Source: Diadophis punctatus similis (taxonomy: Eukaryota; Chordata; Lepidosauria; Squamata; Dipsadidae). Taken from it: a DNA stretch of 64,000 nt. The position numbers and the translations under genes are program-made. Position 1 is the first letter of the stretch. The number at the start of each line of letters is the position of its first letter. The stretch spans positions 226,747,434 to 226,811,433 of the forward strand of contig JALIGW010000001.1 in the NCBI GenBank assembly GCA_023053685.1, in the 5' to 3' direction. Shown here one piece after another: positions 47,357 to 58,594 of the stretch. The notes under the pieces were generated by a model. It did not search any database and had not been told where the DNA came from. It saw only the letters and a program-made list of their open reading frames with translations.

Positions 47357-48585
47357 TCATCCCTCATTGTTTCCTAAGTAAAAAGCTGACTCTGTTAAAT
47401 TTCATGCTGCTAATTACAGTAAGCACCAAATATGGACTGCCATTTGGAGAAAAAAAATTAGACCAAGATTTAACACGTTTTGTCATCTCAAAATATATTT
47501 ATCAAGTGGAACAGTTTGATACTTAACTAGTATTGACAGAACATACTTCCTAAGTTCCAAGAGGGCTTCTCATCTACAAATACACATTATGCTAAGAGAA
47601 ATAAAATATTAATAGAATACTATCCTTTTCTTAATTTAAAGGTGGTGTCACTTGACAAGCCAATGAACCTGACGGCTGATATTTTTTTAAAAAAAATCCT
47701 GCCAATACAATTATTTCTTTTAAAGTTCAGGTAACAAAGATGTGCTTGACAAAGCTGTCAGCAATTATGCCTTCCCTAGAATGGATTGGAAAGAGAACAC
47801 TGCCTTGACGGGCATTTGGGGTTTCTATGGCAATGTAAAATGCGCCGACTGATACGCACATTGTGCTCTTGTCAGCAAAAGGCATGCAAAACCCACTTCT
47901 AGCACCAAAACTCTTGCACTGAAGGATCTCTTGGTCCCTGCTGAGATTTCTTAGCAGAATAGGATGAAATGCTCCTCTAATTTAAACACAACTTAAGGAG
48001 GGAGGTTGTTTTGCAGATACCTACGTATTTACATAAAGACACATACTTTATGGAGAGTTTGCACGGCTTGGTTCCCATACTGTTCTAAGCTGGTGAATTT
48101 ATAAGCAGCTATACAAATCTGACTACAGTACTGAATAAATTAAATAAAACCATTCATTGGTATATCTGGAGTTGGCCAGGTTTATGACTATAAGCCACAA
48201 TTTCAAAACTGCGGTGGCTGGATTTGTTCAATATACCATGCCAAAATCTAACAAACCACATTATGCTTTTACATATTGTCATAACCAGGCCACAATTTCT
48301 TTTCTGCTTTATGAATTTAACTCAATCCCTTCATCTTCATAGCTTTGTTGATCCCCTGTTTCGTAGAAGGTTTCATGTCTGTTCACCACTGAAGCAGCTC
48401 CCCAATCTTCCTTGCCAAGCGACCCATTCGTTGGCAGGGGCACAAATCACTAAGCAGGCATTGAAAGAGAATTTGTGGCAGTGACCTCCAAAATCTGACA
48501 TTGGAATAAGAAATGAAAATATGGCATTGATGAACCACAAAAATCCAAACAAAAAAGGATTCTTACTGAAATGCCTATAATTCAT
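47357..48585. other. Unannotated sequence
   Basis: No recognised repeat. Frames at 48157 and 48224 lack known motifs. Confidence 0.4.
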
Positions 48586-48772
48586 CATCATCTTTATTTA
48601 ACAACCCCATAATTCCTTGCAGGGTGGAGTCTGGGCAACTGAATGGAGCTAGCAGGGTGTTTTAATGGCCGGATGCCCTTCCTGTCGCCAATGTGGAGTT
48701 TTGTTCAGCAGATATATTCTCAGTGTGCCCAGAGGGAGAAATATCTGCCTCTACCTAGGATCGAACTTACTG
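48586..48772 (-). mobile_element. tRNA-derived SINE fragment
   Basis: On the minus strand GTTCGATCCTAGGTAGAGGC (B-box-like start), then GAATATATCTGCTGAACAAA, GACAGGAAGGGCATCCGGCC and TTGCCCAGACTCCACCCTGC. The tRNA head upstream of the B box is missing. Confidence 0.68.
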
Positions 48773-49108
48773 AAATGCCTATAATTGCCATATTTTAATC
48801 CCCAATAAGAGATAGCTATTCTGCATATTATTTGTTCACACCTAAATATTTATTCTCAGAGCAAGAAGAGAAATCAGCCACTCTCCTTTTCTCTTTCTTG
48901 TGCAAATCCTCCTCACTTTACCTCTCAGAATTAATATGCCATTTTCCAAATCCCTTCAACAAGTTTTCTTTAAAAAAGCATGGATGCTTGCCCTCTGCTA
49001 CCTTGAGGGAACAAGGTGTCCAGCAACTTCATCTTCTGTCTGTAAGGCCTCTGTCACAAATGACATTGCACACTGTCATTGTAAGAGAGTCACATTCGGA
49101 AATGTAGG
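48773..49108. other. Unannotated sequence
   Basis: Short overlapping frames only, no recognised element. Confidence 0.4.
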
Positions 49109-49116
49109 TTGCTAAT

Positions 49117-49377
49117 CAGGGTGAAATGCTACCGGTTTGGCCTGGTTTGGGCTTACCAATAGCAGCGGCCGCTGGTGGTTCGAAGAACTGGTAGCGGTGG
49201 CAGCACAAGGCTCCGCCCACCCACCCACCCGGACGTCGCCATTTTCTTTTTTTCACCCTCAGCGCATGCGCAAAGCCTTCTGCGCATGCACAGAGGGTGA
49301 AAAGGCATGTGCGACAGTGGCCCGTGCAAAGCGCGCGCTTCCGAACCAGTAGGGAAGGTAAGTAGATTTCACCACTG
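49117..49377. mobile_element. hAT-like MITE (261 bp)
   Basis: CAGGGTGAAATGCTACC and GATTTCACCACTG ends with perfect 8-bp duplications TTGCTAAT (49109-49116, 49378-49385). It has GGCTCCGCCCACCCACCC, ACGTCGCCATTTTC and an inverted repeat around GCGCATGCGCA. It is the opposite orientation of 30545. Confidence 0.92.
49262..49272. promoter_or_regulatory. NRF1-like site inside MITE
   Basis: GCGCATGCGCA, one base short of the full palindrome; a second, weaker TGCGCATGCACA follows at about 49281. Confidence 0.45.
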
Positions 49378-49385
49378 TTGCTAAT

Positions 49386-50043
49386 CGGTCCTAACGTTTT
49401 ACTTGTGCATGCCATTTTTGCAACATCAGACAATGGGGCAAATCATAATGAAAGAGATCATTAAAATATTCCCCCCTGGGGGGGGGGAAGGAAAGAGAGG
49501 GCAAGGGGAGGGCAAGATTTAAAAAAAAACCATTACTGTAGAAGCCAAAGACAATCTACCCATCATTCAAAGGCCAACAAATTGCTCTGGCAATTTTTCA
49601 GCTTCGTATACAAAGAGTTGCATTTTTCTTAAAACCTACCAAAGAAACAAAATTCTGTTTAGATTCAGTAATTTTTGCCAGGTCTGCTGCTTCATGCATG
49701 ACCCAAGAACTAACCTCTGAGAAACTAAAGTGTATTCAATCTCACTGATCCAGTTTCAGTTTGTGATCATGTGAATTTGGCTCTGACTCTAGGATGCATG
49801 GATGGGTTATCTAGTTCCAGTAAGTTAGTTCTATAAAACATTGAGAGAGCAATAGGGATGATTGCAATGTACTGTTTCAATAACTGTGATAAAAGAAATG
49901 GGTATTCTAGTTTTCAGAATTTCCAGTATTTTGAAAAGGCTCCGACAATTTGTAGCTATACTCATTCTTGTATTTATGCTGACCAAATATTGCAAACTGT
50001 ATTGACTTAGGTCTATGCTGCTCAGAGTCGAAACTGTGAGATA
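49386..50043. other. Unannotated sequence
   Basis: A C/G run at 49471-49489; otherwise ordinary AT-rich sequence. Confidence 0.4.
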
Positions 50044-50051
50044 CCTAAATT

Positions 50052-50475
50052 CAGGGGTGGGCTGCTGGGGGTTCACAGGTGTTCGGGAGAATCTCTAGCT
50101 AAGATTCTGTGAAGTTCGGAGAACCCCCAAATCCCACTCCTGGCTGGCCCCACTCACCCTGCCCCTCCCCTCCCAGGAGTCCCCACGCGACCCGTTTTGG
50201 ATGCAGGTAAGTGCAGGGTGCGTGCGGAGGCTCGGGAGGGTAAAAAATGGGCCTACAGGAAGTTCAGGAAGGCCTCCAGAGGGCCTCCGGAGCCTGGGGA
50301 GGCCATTTTTGCCCTCCCAGAGGCTCGAGAAAAGCCTCCAGAGCCCAGGAAGGGCAAAAACACTCCCTCCCCCCGCTGTGGTGCAGGAGGCCGACTAGGT
50401 CATGCCCACCATGGCCACGCCCACCCAGCAACTGGGCAGAGAACCCCTTGCTAAAAATTTTGAAGCCCACCCCTG
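50052..50475. mobile_element. hAT-like MITE (424 bp)
   Basis: CAGGGGTGGGCTGCTGGG and TGAAGCCCACCCCTG ends with perfect 8-bp duplications CCTAAATT (50044-50051, 50476-50483). The middle carries GCCTCCGGAGCCTGGGG and GAGGCCATTTTTGCCCTCCC, the module repeated in the 38632 element although the two have different termini. Confidence 0.92.
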
Positions 50476-50483
50476 CCTAAATT

Positions 50484-51525
50484 GATATCTAAATAAGGCA
50501 TTCATAAGACAGCATAAACTACCAGGAATTTTCTTTTCCAAGTTACATTCATTTCCTGCTTTTCTACCATTCCTGTGTCTGATGAAATCAAACAGATGCC
50601 AGGCTTTATGTCACTTCCCTCTTTTGTTTTGACAAAGATTTCTGAAAACTCTTTTAACATGAAAATTCTGAATTTGTTATGGGTAGATGCAACTACAGTA
50701 AGAGTTAAGGCATCAGTTTTGCCTTTTAAATCCCATATAGCCCCAAAATTGAAATGTTGGTTGGCAGTGTCTATGGAGATTCTCAGTCACCCAGGTCATG
50801 GTTGTCCCAAAGGTGCTTTTTCAAGAGGCAACTGGAGTTTCTGGTTTTTCTTTGAAAACGTTTCGCTTCTCATCCAAGAAGCTTCTTCAGCTCTGACTGG
50901 CTGGTGGGGAATGGATGGTGGGGAATTGGTTGGAAGTGCTTGACCCAACAGAGCACCATGATCCATAGGCCCCAACTTGAAGTCATCTTTAACTATTCTG
51001 ATGTTAAAGTGGTGTTCTCCCTATCCTGCCCCCGTTAAAGACAACCCCCCCTCAAACCCTCAAGTTTATGGAAGCAATCTGACACCTTTCATTGATCATT
51101 CTATCTCTTCTGCTATCAAATGACAGCAAAAGGAGAAACTAGTGCAACAGTCCAATTTAAACAAACGGGGACAAGGCCTCTCCCCTCAAGACTCTAGCTC
51201 AGCCCTCAAGGCTGTTCTGCTTTGGACAATAGGAAAGTCCAGTTCTTTTGGACCAAACTGTCCCCATCTCCACAGCAGTACTTAGCTCAGAGATCCAGAT
51301 TGGTCCACACTGATCAGAGGTGGTGGGAAGCCTATCAGGTGCAGCAGAAGAGATAATTTATGGAAATCTGGGTATGCAGAATTCAATTATAATGGCTTTC
51401 CCTGATGTTATTTGCTACAGAAAATGGACTAATAATTGGAAACAGTATATTCCAACATTCTGCAAAACACCAACATAGCACATATCCACTGGAAAGGATG
51501 AATCCCAAAGCAAAGTCACACAATG
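50484..51525. other. Mostly unannotated; dispersed repeat near 50751-50945
   Basis: The only repeat I recognise is at 50751-50945; the rest appears unique. Confidence 0.4.
50751..50945 (-). mobile_element. Dispersed retroelement tail, class uncertain
   Basis: On the minus strand GAAGAAGCTTCTTGGATGAG, AGCGAAACGTTTTC and CAGAAACTCCAGTTGCCTC form a block I recall as dispersed in fish and reptile genomes, perhaps with a Penelope-like element. A conserved frame reads ELKKLLG. Identification is tentative. Confidence 0.4.
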
Positions 51526-51533
51526 GTCTTGCC

Positions 51534-51991
51534 CAGGGGCGGATTCCTAATTTTTTTACTACCACTCTGTGGGCGTGGCTTATTTTGTGAGTGTGGCTTG
51601 CCAGCCATGTGACCGGGTGGGCGTGGCTTCTCGGACTGCTGAAGGGAGGGGAACTGAGATAGGTCCTGCCGCCCATTCCCCCTCCCCTCAGCAGCTCGAG
51701 AAGCCTCAAAAGTGTGAAAATGCCTAGGATCATCACCGCCCGTTCTTTCAGCATCTCACGTGCTCTCTCAGCCATCCTCCCCTGCTTGGACTCACTGTGG
51801 GGTAGGAAGGCAGCGCATGCGCAGTGCCGGAAGCTCAGCTTCTGGGCATGCGCAGAAGAAATTTTTTTTAATTTTTTTTTTTTAATGGCGGCGCCCAGGC
51901 ATCGGCAACCGACCGCACTGGTACTGTGACGTCACCAGTGGGCCACTACCGGTGCTATAGAGTGGACCGCACTGGTAGGAACCCACCACTG
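51534..51991. mobile_element. hAT-like MITE, type I (458 bp)
   Basis: CAGGGGCGGATTCC and GGAACCCACCACTG ends with perfect 8-bp duplications GTCTTGCC (51526-51533, 51992-51999). Same family and orientation as 44820 but missing one internal TCGGACTGCTGAAGG module. Contains TAATGGCGGCGCCC and GCGCATGCGCA. Confidence 0.93.
51813..51823. promoter_or_regulatory. NRF1-like site inside MITE
   Basis: GCGCATGCGCA within the type I MITE; its counterpart in the 44820 copy has decayed to ACATGCGCA. Confidence 0.45.
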
Positions 51992-52872
51992 GTCTTGCCT
52001 AGCTGCCTCTATTATTAAGCAACAATTCCAATAAGCCCTTTGCCATTACTTCATAATATTTGCAGAATCAGAAAATATTCAAGAAGCTGCAGATTGTTTT
52101 GCTACAACTACAAGCAAGTGTGCTGAGTATCTTTGTACTGCTCTCTTCCCCCCCCCCCCATAAAGCTACTGGGGTCTGGATATCTGATGAATGTTTAAAC
52201 ATGATTGATCAAAAATAAAAAGAGATTACATTTAGTTGATGTCCCACCACCATCGCCATCTTTATCATATAAAATTGGAACAAAAACAGTATTGGGATAA
52301 TATTGCTGCAGAACTGCAAGAAGTTGCACATTATTGAGAATGTTGCTGTGCCTTCAGAGTTGTTGTGGAGAGCCATAGAGATGAACTTGGAAAAAATATG
52401 CAGAAACGTTTTCACAAACCGAAGCAGGATTAAATATGGGAAACAAAGAAAGTGCAAGAAAGGAGCAAAGTCTGGCTCCATCCTAATTCATAAGGGCAAT
52501 AAGAGACAGGAAGCGGAAAACATAGTCTGCTTTCCACCTAAACCAAGTTGCTGCAATTAGATACATTGCAAGAAGTCATAGAAAAATGAATGTTCTGCAG
52601 TGAATGACTCATCATAATATTCATTGACATTCCAGCTGACTTTGACAGTTTATAGCAACCACCTCTTTGGAAAGCAATTGCTGCCAAGAGAATGCCAAAT
52701 AAGGTCATAGGGCTCCTCAGCACTCTTAGGATGGCTCAATCAGCAGGGTTTCCATCAAAGGTGAACTATCAGAGGGCTTCCCAGTCTGCTTGGGAGTATA
52801 CCAGGCATGTGTCCTGTCTCCATTGCTATCCAAGATTTCATGGACACCATAGGAGAAAAGTCATTAGAAATA

Positions 52873-53189
52873 CCGTATTTTTCGGACTATAGGACACACC
52901 GGAGTATAAGATGCACCTTAGTTTTTGGGGAGGAAAATAAGAAAAAACAAATTCTGCCTACCAGCATCCATCTGGCTAGCGTCCTTAGCAAACAGCCTGG
53001 AACAGGTATATTAGCCTTGCAAAGCTCCATTTGAAAAGCTGCTTTTTCAGCCTTGCAAAGCTCGGTTTGAGAGGTTGTTTTAGCCTTGCAAAGCTCCGTT
53101 TCAGGGGCTGCATTCAGTGTATAAGACGCACCCAGATTTTCACCCTTTTAGGGGGGAAAAAGGTGCGTCTTATACTCTGAAAAATACAG
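52873..53189. mobile_element. TA-flanked TIR element in RTE LINE (317 bp)
   Basis: CCGTATTTTTCGGACTATAG at the left and AGTATAAGACGCACC-type complement (GGTGCGTCTTATACTCTGAA) at the right are inverted repeats flanked by TA. The interior repeats a GCCTTGCAAAGCTC unit three times. Its terminal layout parallels the 31260 element (CCGTATTTATCGG). Confidence 0.85.
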
Positions 53190-53556
53190 TAGGTGTGCAA
53201 CTGGATTTGGCCTGGGGCAATGCATCACTCACCTTTTGCACGTACAAGACATTGTAATTTTTGCTGGTGATGAAGTGGAAGCCAGTGATACCCTCTGTGA
53301 TATCAGGAATATAGCAGAGCCATTTGGACCAGTCAACAACATGGAAAAGATGAAAGTACTGACCACTAATGACTCACCAGTGGTCAAACAGCTAAATGGG
53401 TTATAATAAGAATTGCAATATCTTAGTTCCATAATTGTAATGGATTGTCAGAATAACCTTGAGAGACAGGAGGAAGAGACTAGGCAGGGTTGACAATAAT
53501 ATAGAAAAGAAGGTTGCCTCAACAGCTCAAATGCACAAGTGGTATCATTACCACTT

Positions 53557-54560
53557 TTATTTTTATTTCTTCTTTATTTTTGTCAAGCATGTATTAGAAA
53601 ACAGATACAAGTATAACATGATTATGAATACATGAAATGGATACGAATAAAAGGGAACATTAGGTCAGGGAGGGCAGGCACGCTGGTGCGCTTATGCACG
53701 CCCCTTACAGACCTCTTAGGAATGGGGTGAGGTCTACAGTAGACAGTCTAAGGTTAAGGTTTGGGGGTTTGGGGAAGAAACCAGAGAGTCAGGTAGTGCA
53801 TTCCAGGCATTGACAATTCTGTTGCTGAAGTCGTATTTTCTGCAATTCAGTTTGGAGCGGTTTACCATAAGTTTGTATCTATTGTGTGCTCTTGTATTGT
53901 TGTGGTTTAAGGTGAAGTATTCATTGACAGGAAGGACATTGTAGCAGATGAGTTTATGTACTATGCTTAGATCGGACCGAAGACAGCGAAGTTCTAAGTT
54001 GTCTAAGCCCAAAATTTCAAGTCTGGTGGCATAAGGTATTCTGTTGCAAGCAGAGGAATGGAGGACTCTTCTCGTGAAATATCTCTGGACTCGTTCGATT
54101 GTATTAATGTCTGATATGTAGTGCAGGTTCCAGACAGATGAGCTGTATTCAAGAATTGGTCTAGCAAAAGTTTTGTATGCCTTAGTTAGCAGTCCAATAT
54201 TACCGGAGAAGAAGCTACGCAAGATTAGGTTAACAACTCTTAATGCTTTTTTGGCAATGCTGTTACAGTGAGCTCTGGCACTTAGATCATTTGAGATGAA
54301 GACTCCATGGTCTTTGACAAAGTGAGGGTCATCTACTAGTTCGTATCCACCCAGCTTGTATTTTGTGTTCTGATTCCCCCCCCCCACAATGTGTAAGACA
54401 GAGCATTTGTTGGTTGAGATTTGGAGTTGCTAATTGTTTGACCATTCTGACACATAGTCAAGGTCTTTTTGTAGGGTAGCAGCATTGTCAGTGGTGTTAA
54501 ATAGTTTTACATCATCAGCAAAGAGAACGCAGCTGCTTATAATATGATCACAAAGGTCTA
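53557..54560 (-). mobile_element. CR1-group LINE with RT palm and C-terminus
   Basis: The longest copy of the family at 16.6 and 25.8 kb. The 217-codon frame 54387-53734 contains KKALRVVNLILRSF, YKTFARPILEYSSSVWN, DINTIERVQRYFTRRVLHSS and NRYKLMVNRSKLNCRKYDFS. Further upstream in another frame FADDVKLFNTT marks the catalytic FADD box (about 54510). The junction near 54387 is a frameshift by a C-run (CCCCCCCCC at about 54377). The 3' UTR has GGCAGGCACGCTGGTGCG. It sits inside the RTE LINE in opposite orientation. Confidence 0.85.
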
Positions 54561-55040
54561 AGGTTTATGGAAGAAGCCCAAGATATACTAAACTCCAAAT
54601 GTTTCAGTCATGAATATTATTACTACATTAAGCTGAATGATGGATGCTTCTACTGCAGAGATCCAAAAATTAGAAACATTCCAAATGCACAATCTTAGAG
54701 GATACCTCATCACAGGAATGGACTGCATAAGAAATGAAGCCATTCATCAAAGCTGCAACCAATCAACAATAACAGATGAATTTTTGGGGGGAAAAGAGAC
54801 TAAGGCATTGGAGTGTGTGAACAGAATATGGGTCCTGTTCACTACCTGTACAAGCCTGAAGAACATAACCCCTTGAATGAAAATTTATGTGCAGGATGTC
54901 AAGGAAAACCTGGATAAGGCAAACTGAAACAGATCTAGCCCACTGCAGAATGAATTTGAATCAAATTAAAATCCTAGCAATGGGCAAAGCACTTTGGCAA
55001 TGAATTGCATGAAGCACCTAATGGCCCTGTAGCACCCACA

Positions 55041-55290
55041 GCAGCAGATTGGTTATGAAATCCCATTCAGCCAATTGTGCATTAGGGAAATCAAGTTCAC
55101 GTTTATGGCATCAGCTTCAACAGCCTTGATAGGCATGGGGTATTGTACAATAAAAGGGGAAGGGGGAGAGAAGGGGGTGCTCAACACTCTTTCCCATGCC
55201 CATTACTCTTGTCCTAGGGCTGTCAACTATCCAAGTCTCTGGACTCAGGATCACCCAAAAACTTGATAAAAAGCCTCCTCTCCACCTTCA
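55041..55290. other. Unannotated sequence
   Basis: No motif recognised; may include the RTE 3' end. Confidence 0.35.
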
Positions 55291-55867
55291 TCCCTCTGAC
55301 TCCAAAACAGCTGATTTCTTCATGGATAGGGAGCAAGTGATGGTGGTGTTTGGGAGTTCTGACAAATGGCTAAATCTGTGGGACTATCTCTTAAAACCAT
55401 TGCTGGGACTGGTAGACAGTTTTCCTGCTAGGCAGTGAGACTGAGAAAGTATCAGGAAGGCAGCCTTCCCCACATGTGGGAAAAAAAGAGGCCTATCATT
55501 CTCTAGCTGGAAACCTGAGCAGAGATCATTATGACTGGCAATGGGGACAGCAAAATCTATGGCAAGAGCAGGTGGTAGCAGTTGCCAGGGGGGGCTTTGC
55601 CCAATTTTGCTTTGTGCCCCAGTTTGCCCCTTCCTGGAAAGGGATGGTATCCAGTCACTCACACCTTGGTCAACACCTGACTGGACTATTGCAATGCCCT
55701 CTACAAGAGGCCCTTGAAAAGTATCTGGAAGTTCAGCTGGTGCAGAGTGGGACCGCAGAAGCCATATTGGGTGCCCAAAGAAGGGTACATATAACAAAAA
55801 TCTTGCTCCAAGAATTGCACTGGGTGCTTCCAGGTCCAATTTTAGGTGGTGGTTATTACTTACTAGT

Positions 55868-56222
55868 AGCTGGATACCCATGCTTCACTACGAAGCTGAA
55901 CTCCTTGGCATGGAGTAGAATGTCTAAATTCCCAGCCCACAGGCTGGATGAGTCATGCGCTGGCCACAACCACTGGCAGTTGGAACAGAGTTCTTTTCAG
56001 ATGGGGAGGGGGAGTAGAACGTCTAACTCCTTAGCATCAGAGCGTGTTAATAATAATATACAAAATAACTAATGATCTGATGGACATTTCAAAAAATCTT
56101 TTCTTAGCGAGCACCTAGAAGCCAAGAGGAACATACGTGCCAAGTTTCAAGTTTGTAGGCTTTACGGTTCTGGAGATTTCGTGATGAGGCGTGAGTGGCA
56201 TTTGGCTTTTATATATATAGAT
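55868..56222. mobile_element. Unidentified interspersed repeat in the old L2
   Basis: Starts GTAGCTGGATACCCATGCTT and ends GTGCCAAGTTTCAAGTTTG, GGTTCTGGAGATTTCGTGA and TTTTATATATATAGATA. It looks like a widespread animal repeat type with a (TA)n-rich 3' end, but I cannot name the class. L2 sequence continues beyond it. Confidence 0.5.
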
Positions 56223-56455
56223 AAAGCCTACATGGCATGAGACCAACTTCACCCCATCACAACAGCCTGTACCACTTGATCAGGCAGGGAAAGTATGCTA
56301 TGACCCCTTCAGGCAAAAAATGTCAACTGATGGGGTCTATAGAGGAAGAGAGACTTATCTGCCACTGCCCCCAAATTATGGAACATCCTTCCCCCAGAAA
56401 TGAGCAGCCCCCAACTCTCCTGGCCTTCCGGAAAGGGGTCAAAACTTGACTGTAT

Positions 56456-57300
56456 TTATTTATTTTATTTATTTATTTATTATTTATTTAATCAATCTTA
56501 TAGGCCGCCCAACTCCCAAAGGGACTCTGGGCGGCGTACAACAGATCGAGAAAACAATCAAATTAAAAACACAATATAAAAGTTAAAAATACATATGAAA
56601 CACTAAAAACAAAAATCATCAATCATACAGGGGGGTGACCATTTTAATATCCTCACACTGTTCACTATCCCCATGCCTGCCGGAAGAGCCAGGTTTTGAC
56701 AGCTTTATGGAAGGCCAGTAGGGTGGGGATGGTCCAGATCTCCGGCGGTAGTTGGTTCCATAGAGACGGAGCCACCACAGAGAAGGCTCTCCCCCGCGGT
56801 CCTGCCAGCTGACATTGTTTGGCCGACGGGACCCGAAGGAATCCGACTCTGTGAGCTCTAACCGGTCGTAGGCAGGTATGTGGTAGTAGGCGGTCCCGCA
56901 AGTAACCTGGTCCAGAGCCATATAGGGCTTTAAAGGTGATAACCAACACCTTAAATTGTGCCCGGAGACTAATAGGCAACCAGTGCAGCTGGCGGAGAAT
57001 GGGTGTCACATGGGTGTATCTTGGTACACCCACCACAGCTCGCGCAGCCGCATTTTGCACCAGTTGGAGTCTCTGAACACTCTTCAAGGGTAGCCCCATG
57101 TAAAGCGCATTACAATAGTCAAGCCGTGAGGTGATGAGGGCATGACTGACCGTGAGTAAAGCCTCCCTCTCCAAGAAGGGTCGCAATTGGTGCACATGGC
57201 GAACCCGTGCAAAGGTCCCCCTAGCCACAGCTGTCAGATGTTGATCCAATTTTAGCTGTGGATCTAGGAGAATACCCAAATTGCGAACCCGTATGCCCTT
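56456..57300 (-). mobile_element. Younger L2 LINE, RT C-terminus and 3' tail
   Basis: An intact 204-codon frame (57279-56665) reads SRLDYCNALYMGLPLKSVQR, LQLVQNAAARAVVGVPRYTH, ILRQLHWLPISLRAQFKVLV, RAFSVVAPSLWNQLPPEIWT and LLAFHKAVKTWLFRQAWG, the conserved C-terminal region of L2 reverse transcriptase. It lacks the catalytic palm. The 3' end at 56459-56545 has the GGCCGCCCAACTCCC / GGGCGGCGTACAAC hairpin and (TTTA)n. The open frame and clean tail show it is much younger than the L2 around it. Confidence 0.92.
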
Positions 57301-57510
57301 GCAAAGGGGGACACAAAGGAATCTTGGAATTTTCTATTTCTTTGAAGTTTTATAATCTTATAATCTAACAATTTAAAACTTTTTAATTTAATTTTAATAT
57401 TCTAACGTTAACTTTATATGCTGTTTTATATGTTGACTGTACACAACCCAGAACCCCTCCTTGAGGGAGATGGGCAGCCTAGAAACATGAAGAATAAATA
57501 AATTAAAAAT

Positions 57511-58021
57511 TGTATCTGTTGGAGTTCTTTAGATTGTGTCACAAGTTTTTATGACCTAACTTACATTTGGGAAACCTGAGGTCACTCCAGAGAAATAAGA
57601 TTGGTTTCAAATCCAAAGTGAATCCTTAAACAGCTAAATGTGCATTGGGTTTTGAAACTTGCTTGCCTTCCTGTTATTCTGGTTCCTCAGAGGTCTGGCA
57701 CAAAAAGGGAGGAACCCAGAGTGTTTTTTAATTTCAGATCAAGCTCCAGGAAACAGCAGCTGGGATCAAAACAGGTTACAGCCAGTCTCTTCCAAGACTG
57801 AGAGAGGGAGAAAGGTAGCTGAAAACAGACGCAGGTCCACTTTCATCAATGACAATCACCATTTTTAAAGCTGCTGTCAAACACTGTGGCAGATTTATAA
57901 GAAAGTGCAGAAAGTAAAAGGATATTAGAAGGAGGTCAATTTCAAGAAATTGATCACTTTCAAAGTATCTTGAAAGTATCTCTATATTGTGCATACTTTT
58001 TAGCTGGTCAGATGTGTAAAA
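57511..58021. other. Unannotated sequence
   Basis: No recognised element. Confidence 0.4.
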
Positions 58022-58412
58022 CAATAGTCAGTCCTTGACATACAACATATAACCATAATTGGGACCAGAATTTATGTTGTTAAGCAAAGTATTTGTTAAG
58101 TGAATTTTACCCCATTTTACAACCTTTTTAAGTGAATCACTGCAGTTGTTAAGTTAGTCACATGGTTGCTAAGTGAATCTGGGTTCCCCATTGACTTTGT
58201 TTGTCAGAAGGTTACAACAGGTGATCACATGATCCCAGGACACTGCAACCATCTTAAATATGAGTCACTTGCCAAGTATCTGAACTTTGATCACATAACC
58301 ATGGGGATGTTGCAACGGTCATAAGTGTGAAAAATGATCATAAGTCAGTTTTTCAATGCCGTTGTAACTTCGAACAGTCACTAAATGAACTGTTGTAAAT
58401 TGAGGACTACCT
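58022..58412. mobile_element. Mariner-like MITE, full length but diverged
   Basis: CAGTCCTTGACATACAACAT at the left and AATTGAGGACTACCTATA at the right; the whole 34748-type interior is present (GTTAAGTGAATTTTACCCC, GTTTGTCAGAAGG, GATCACATGATCC). Terminal bases are mutated. Confidence 0.82.
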
Positions 58413-58418
58413 ATATAG

Positions 58419-58477
58419 GAATTCCTGCTTGAGCAGGGGCTTGGACTCCAAGGTCCCTTCCAACTCTCATTATTCTT
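58419..58477 (+). mobile_element. CR1 3' terminal fragment
   Basis: ATTCCTGCTTGAGCAGGGGC, TTGGACTCCAAGG and CCCTTCCAACTCTCATTATTC match the CR1 terminus at 30.24 kb. No microsatellite grew here. Confidence 0.75.
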
Positions 58478-58594
58478 TTAAATGCATTCCTGTGTATTTG
58501 ATATAGTTTGGAAAGAAGTAACCTTTTCTTCTTTATGAATCCCATTGACATTTGGAAGCTTTGCTCTACCATGATCTTTTCAGATATCCCAATC

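Larger units (their letters stand above)
52580..55040 (+). mobile_element. RTE/BovB-like LINE remnant with two insertions
   Basis: Decayed plus-strand reverse-transcriptase motifs appear in order: FIDIPADFDS (52.6 kb), MPNKVIGLLS, then ELSEGFPVCLGVYQACVLSP (52.77-52.84 kb), DIVIFAGDEVEASDTL and NNMEKMKVLTT (53.25-53.36 kb), and LETFQMHNLRGYLITGMDCI with RNEAIHQSC (54.66-54.76 kb). This matches RTE-clade LINEs such as BovB. A TIR element (52873-53189) and a minus-strand CR1-group LINE (53557-54560) interrupt it. Many frame changes show age. Confidence 0.72.
55300..57510 (+). mobile_element. Old L2 LINE, interrupted
   Basis: Decayed plus-strand motifs include DYCNAL-like sequence at about 55690 (CTGGACTATTGCAATGCCCT), KYLEVQLVQSGTAEAILGAQ, ELHWVLP (55.7-55.84 kb), and PPTLLAFRKGVKT at 56.4 kb. 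After the younger L2 it ends at 57440-57510 with CACAACCCAGAACCCCTCC, GGGAGATGGGCAGCC and (AAAT)n. A further unidentified repeat occupies 55868-56222. Confidence 0.7.

Noticed and set aside
55384..56072. 165-codon minus and 198-codon plus frames
   Set aside because: They lie over the decayed L2 LINE; the plus frame contains recognisable L2 motifs.
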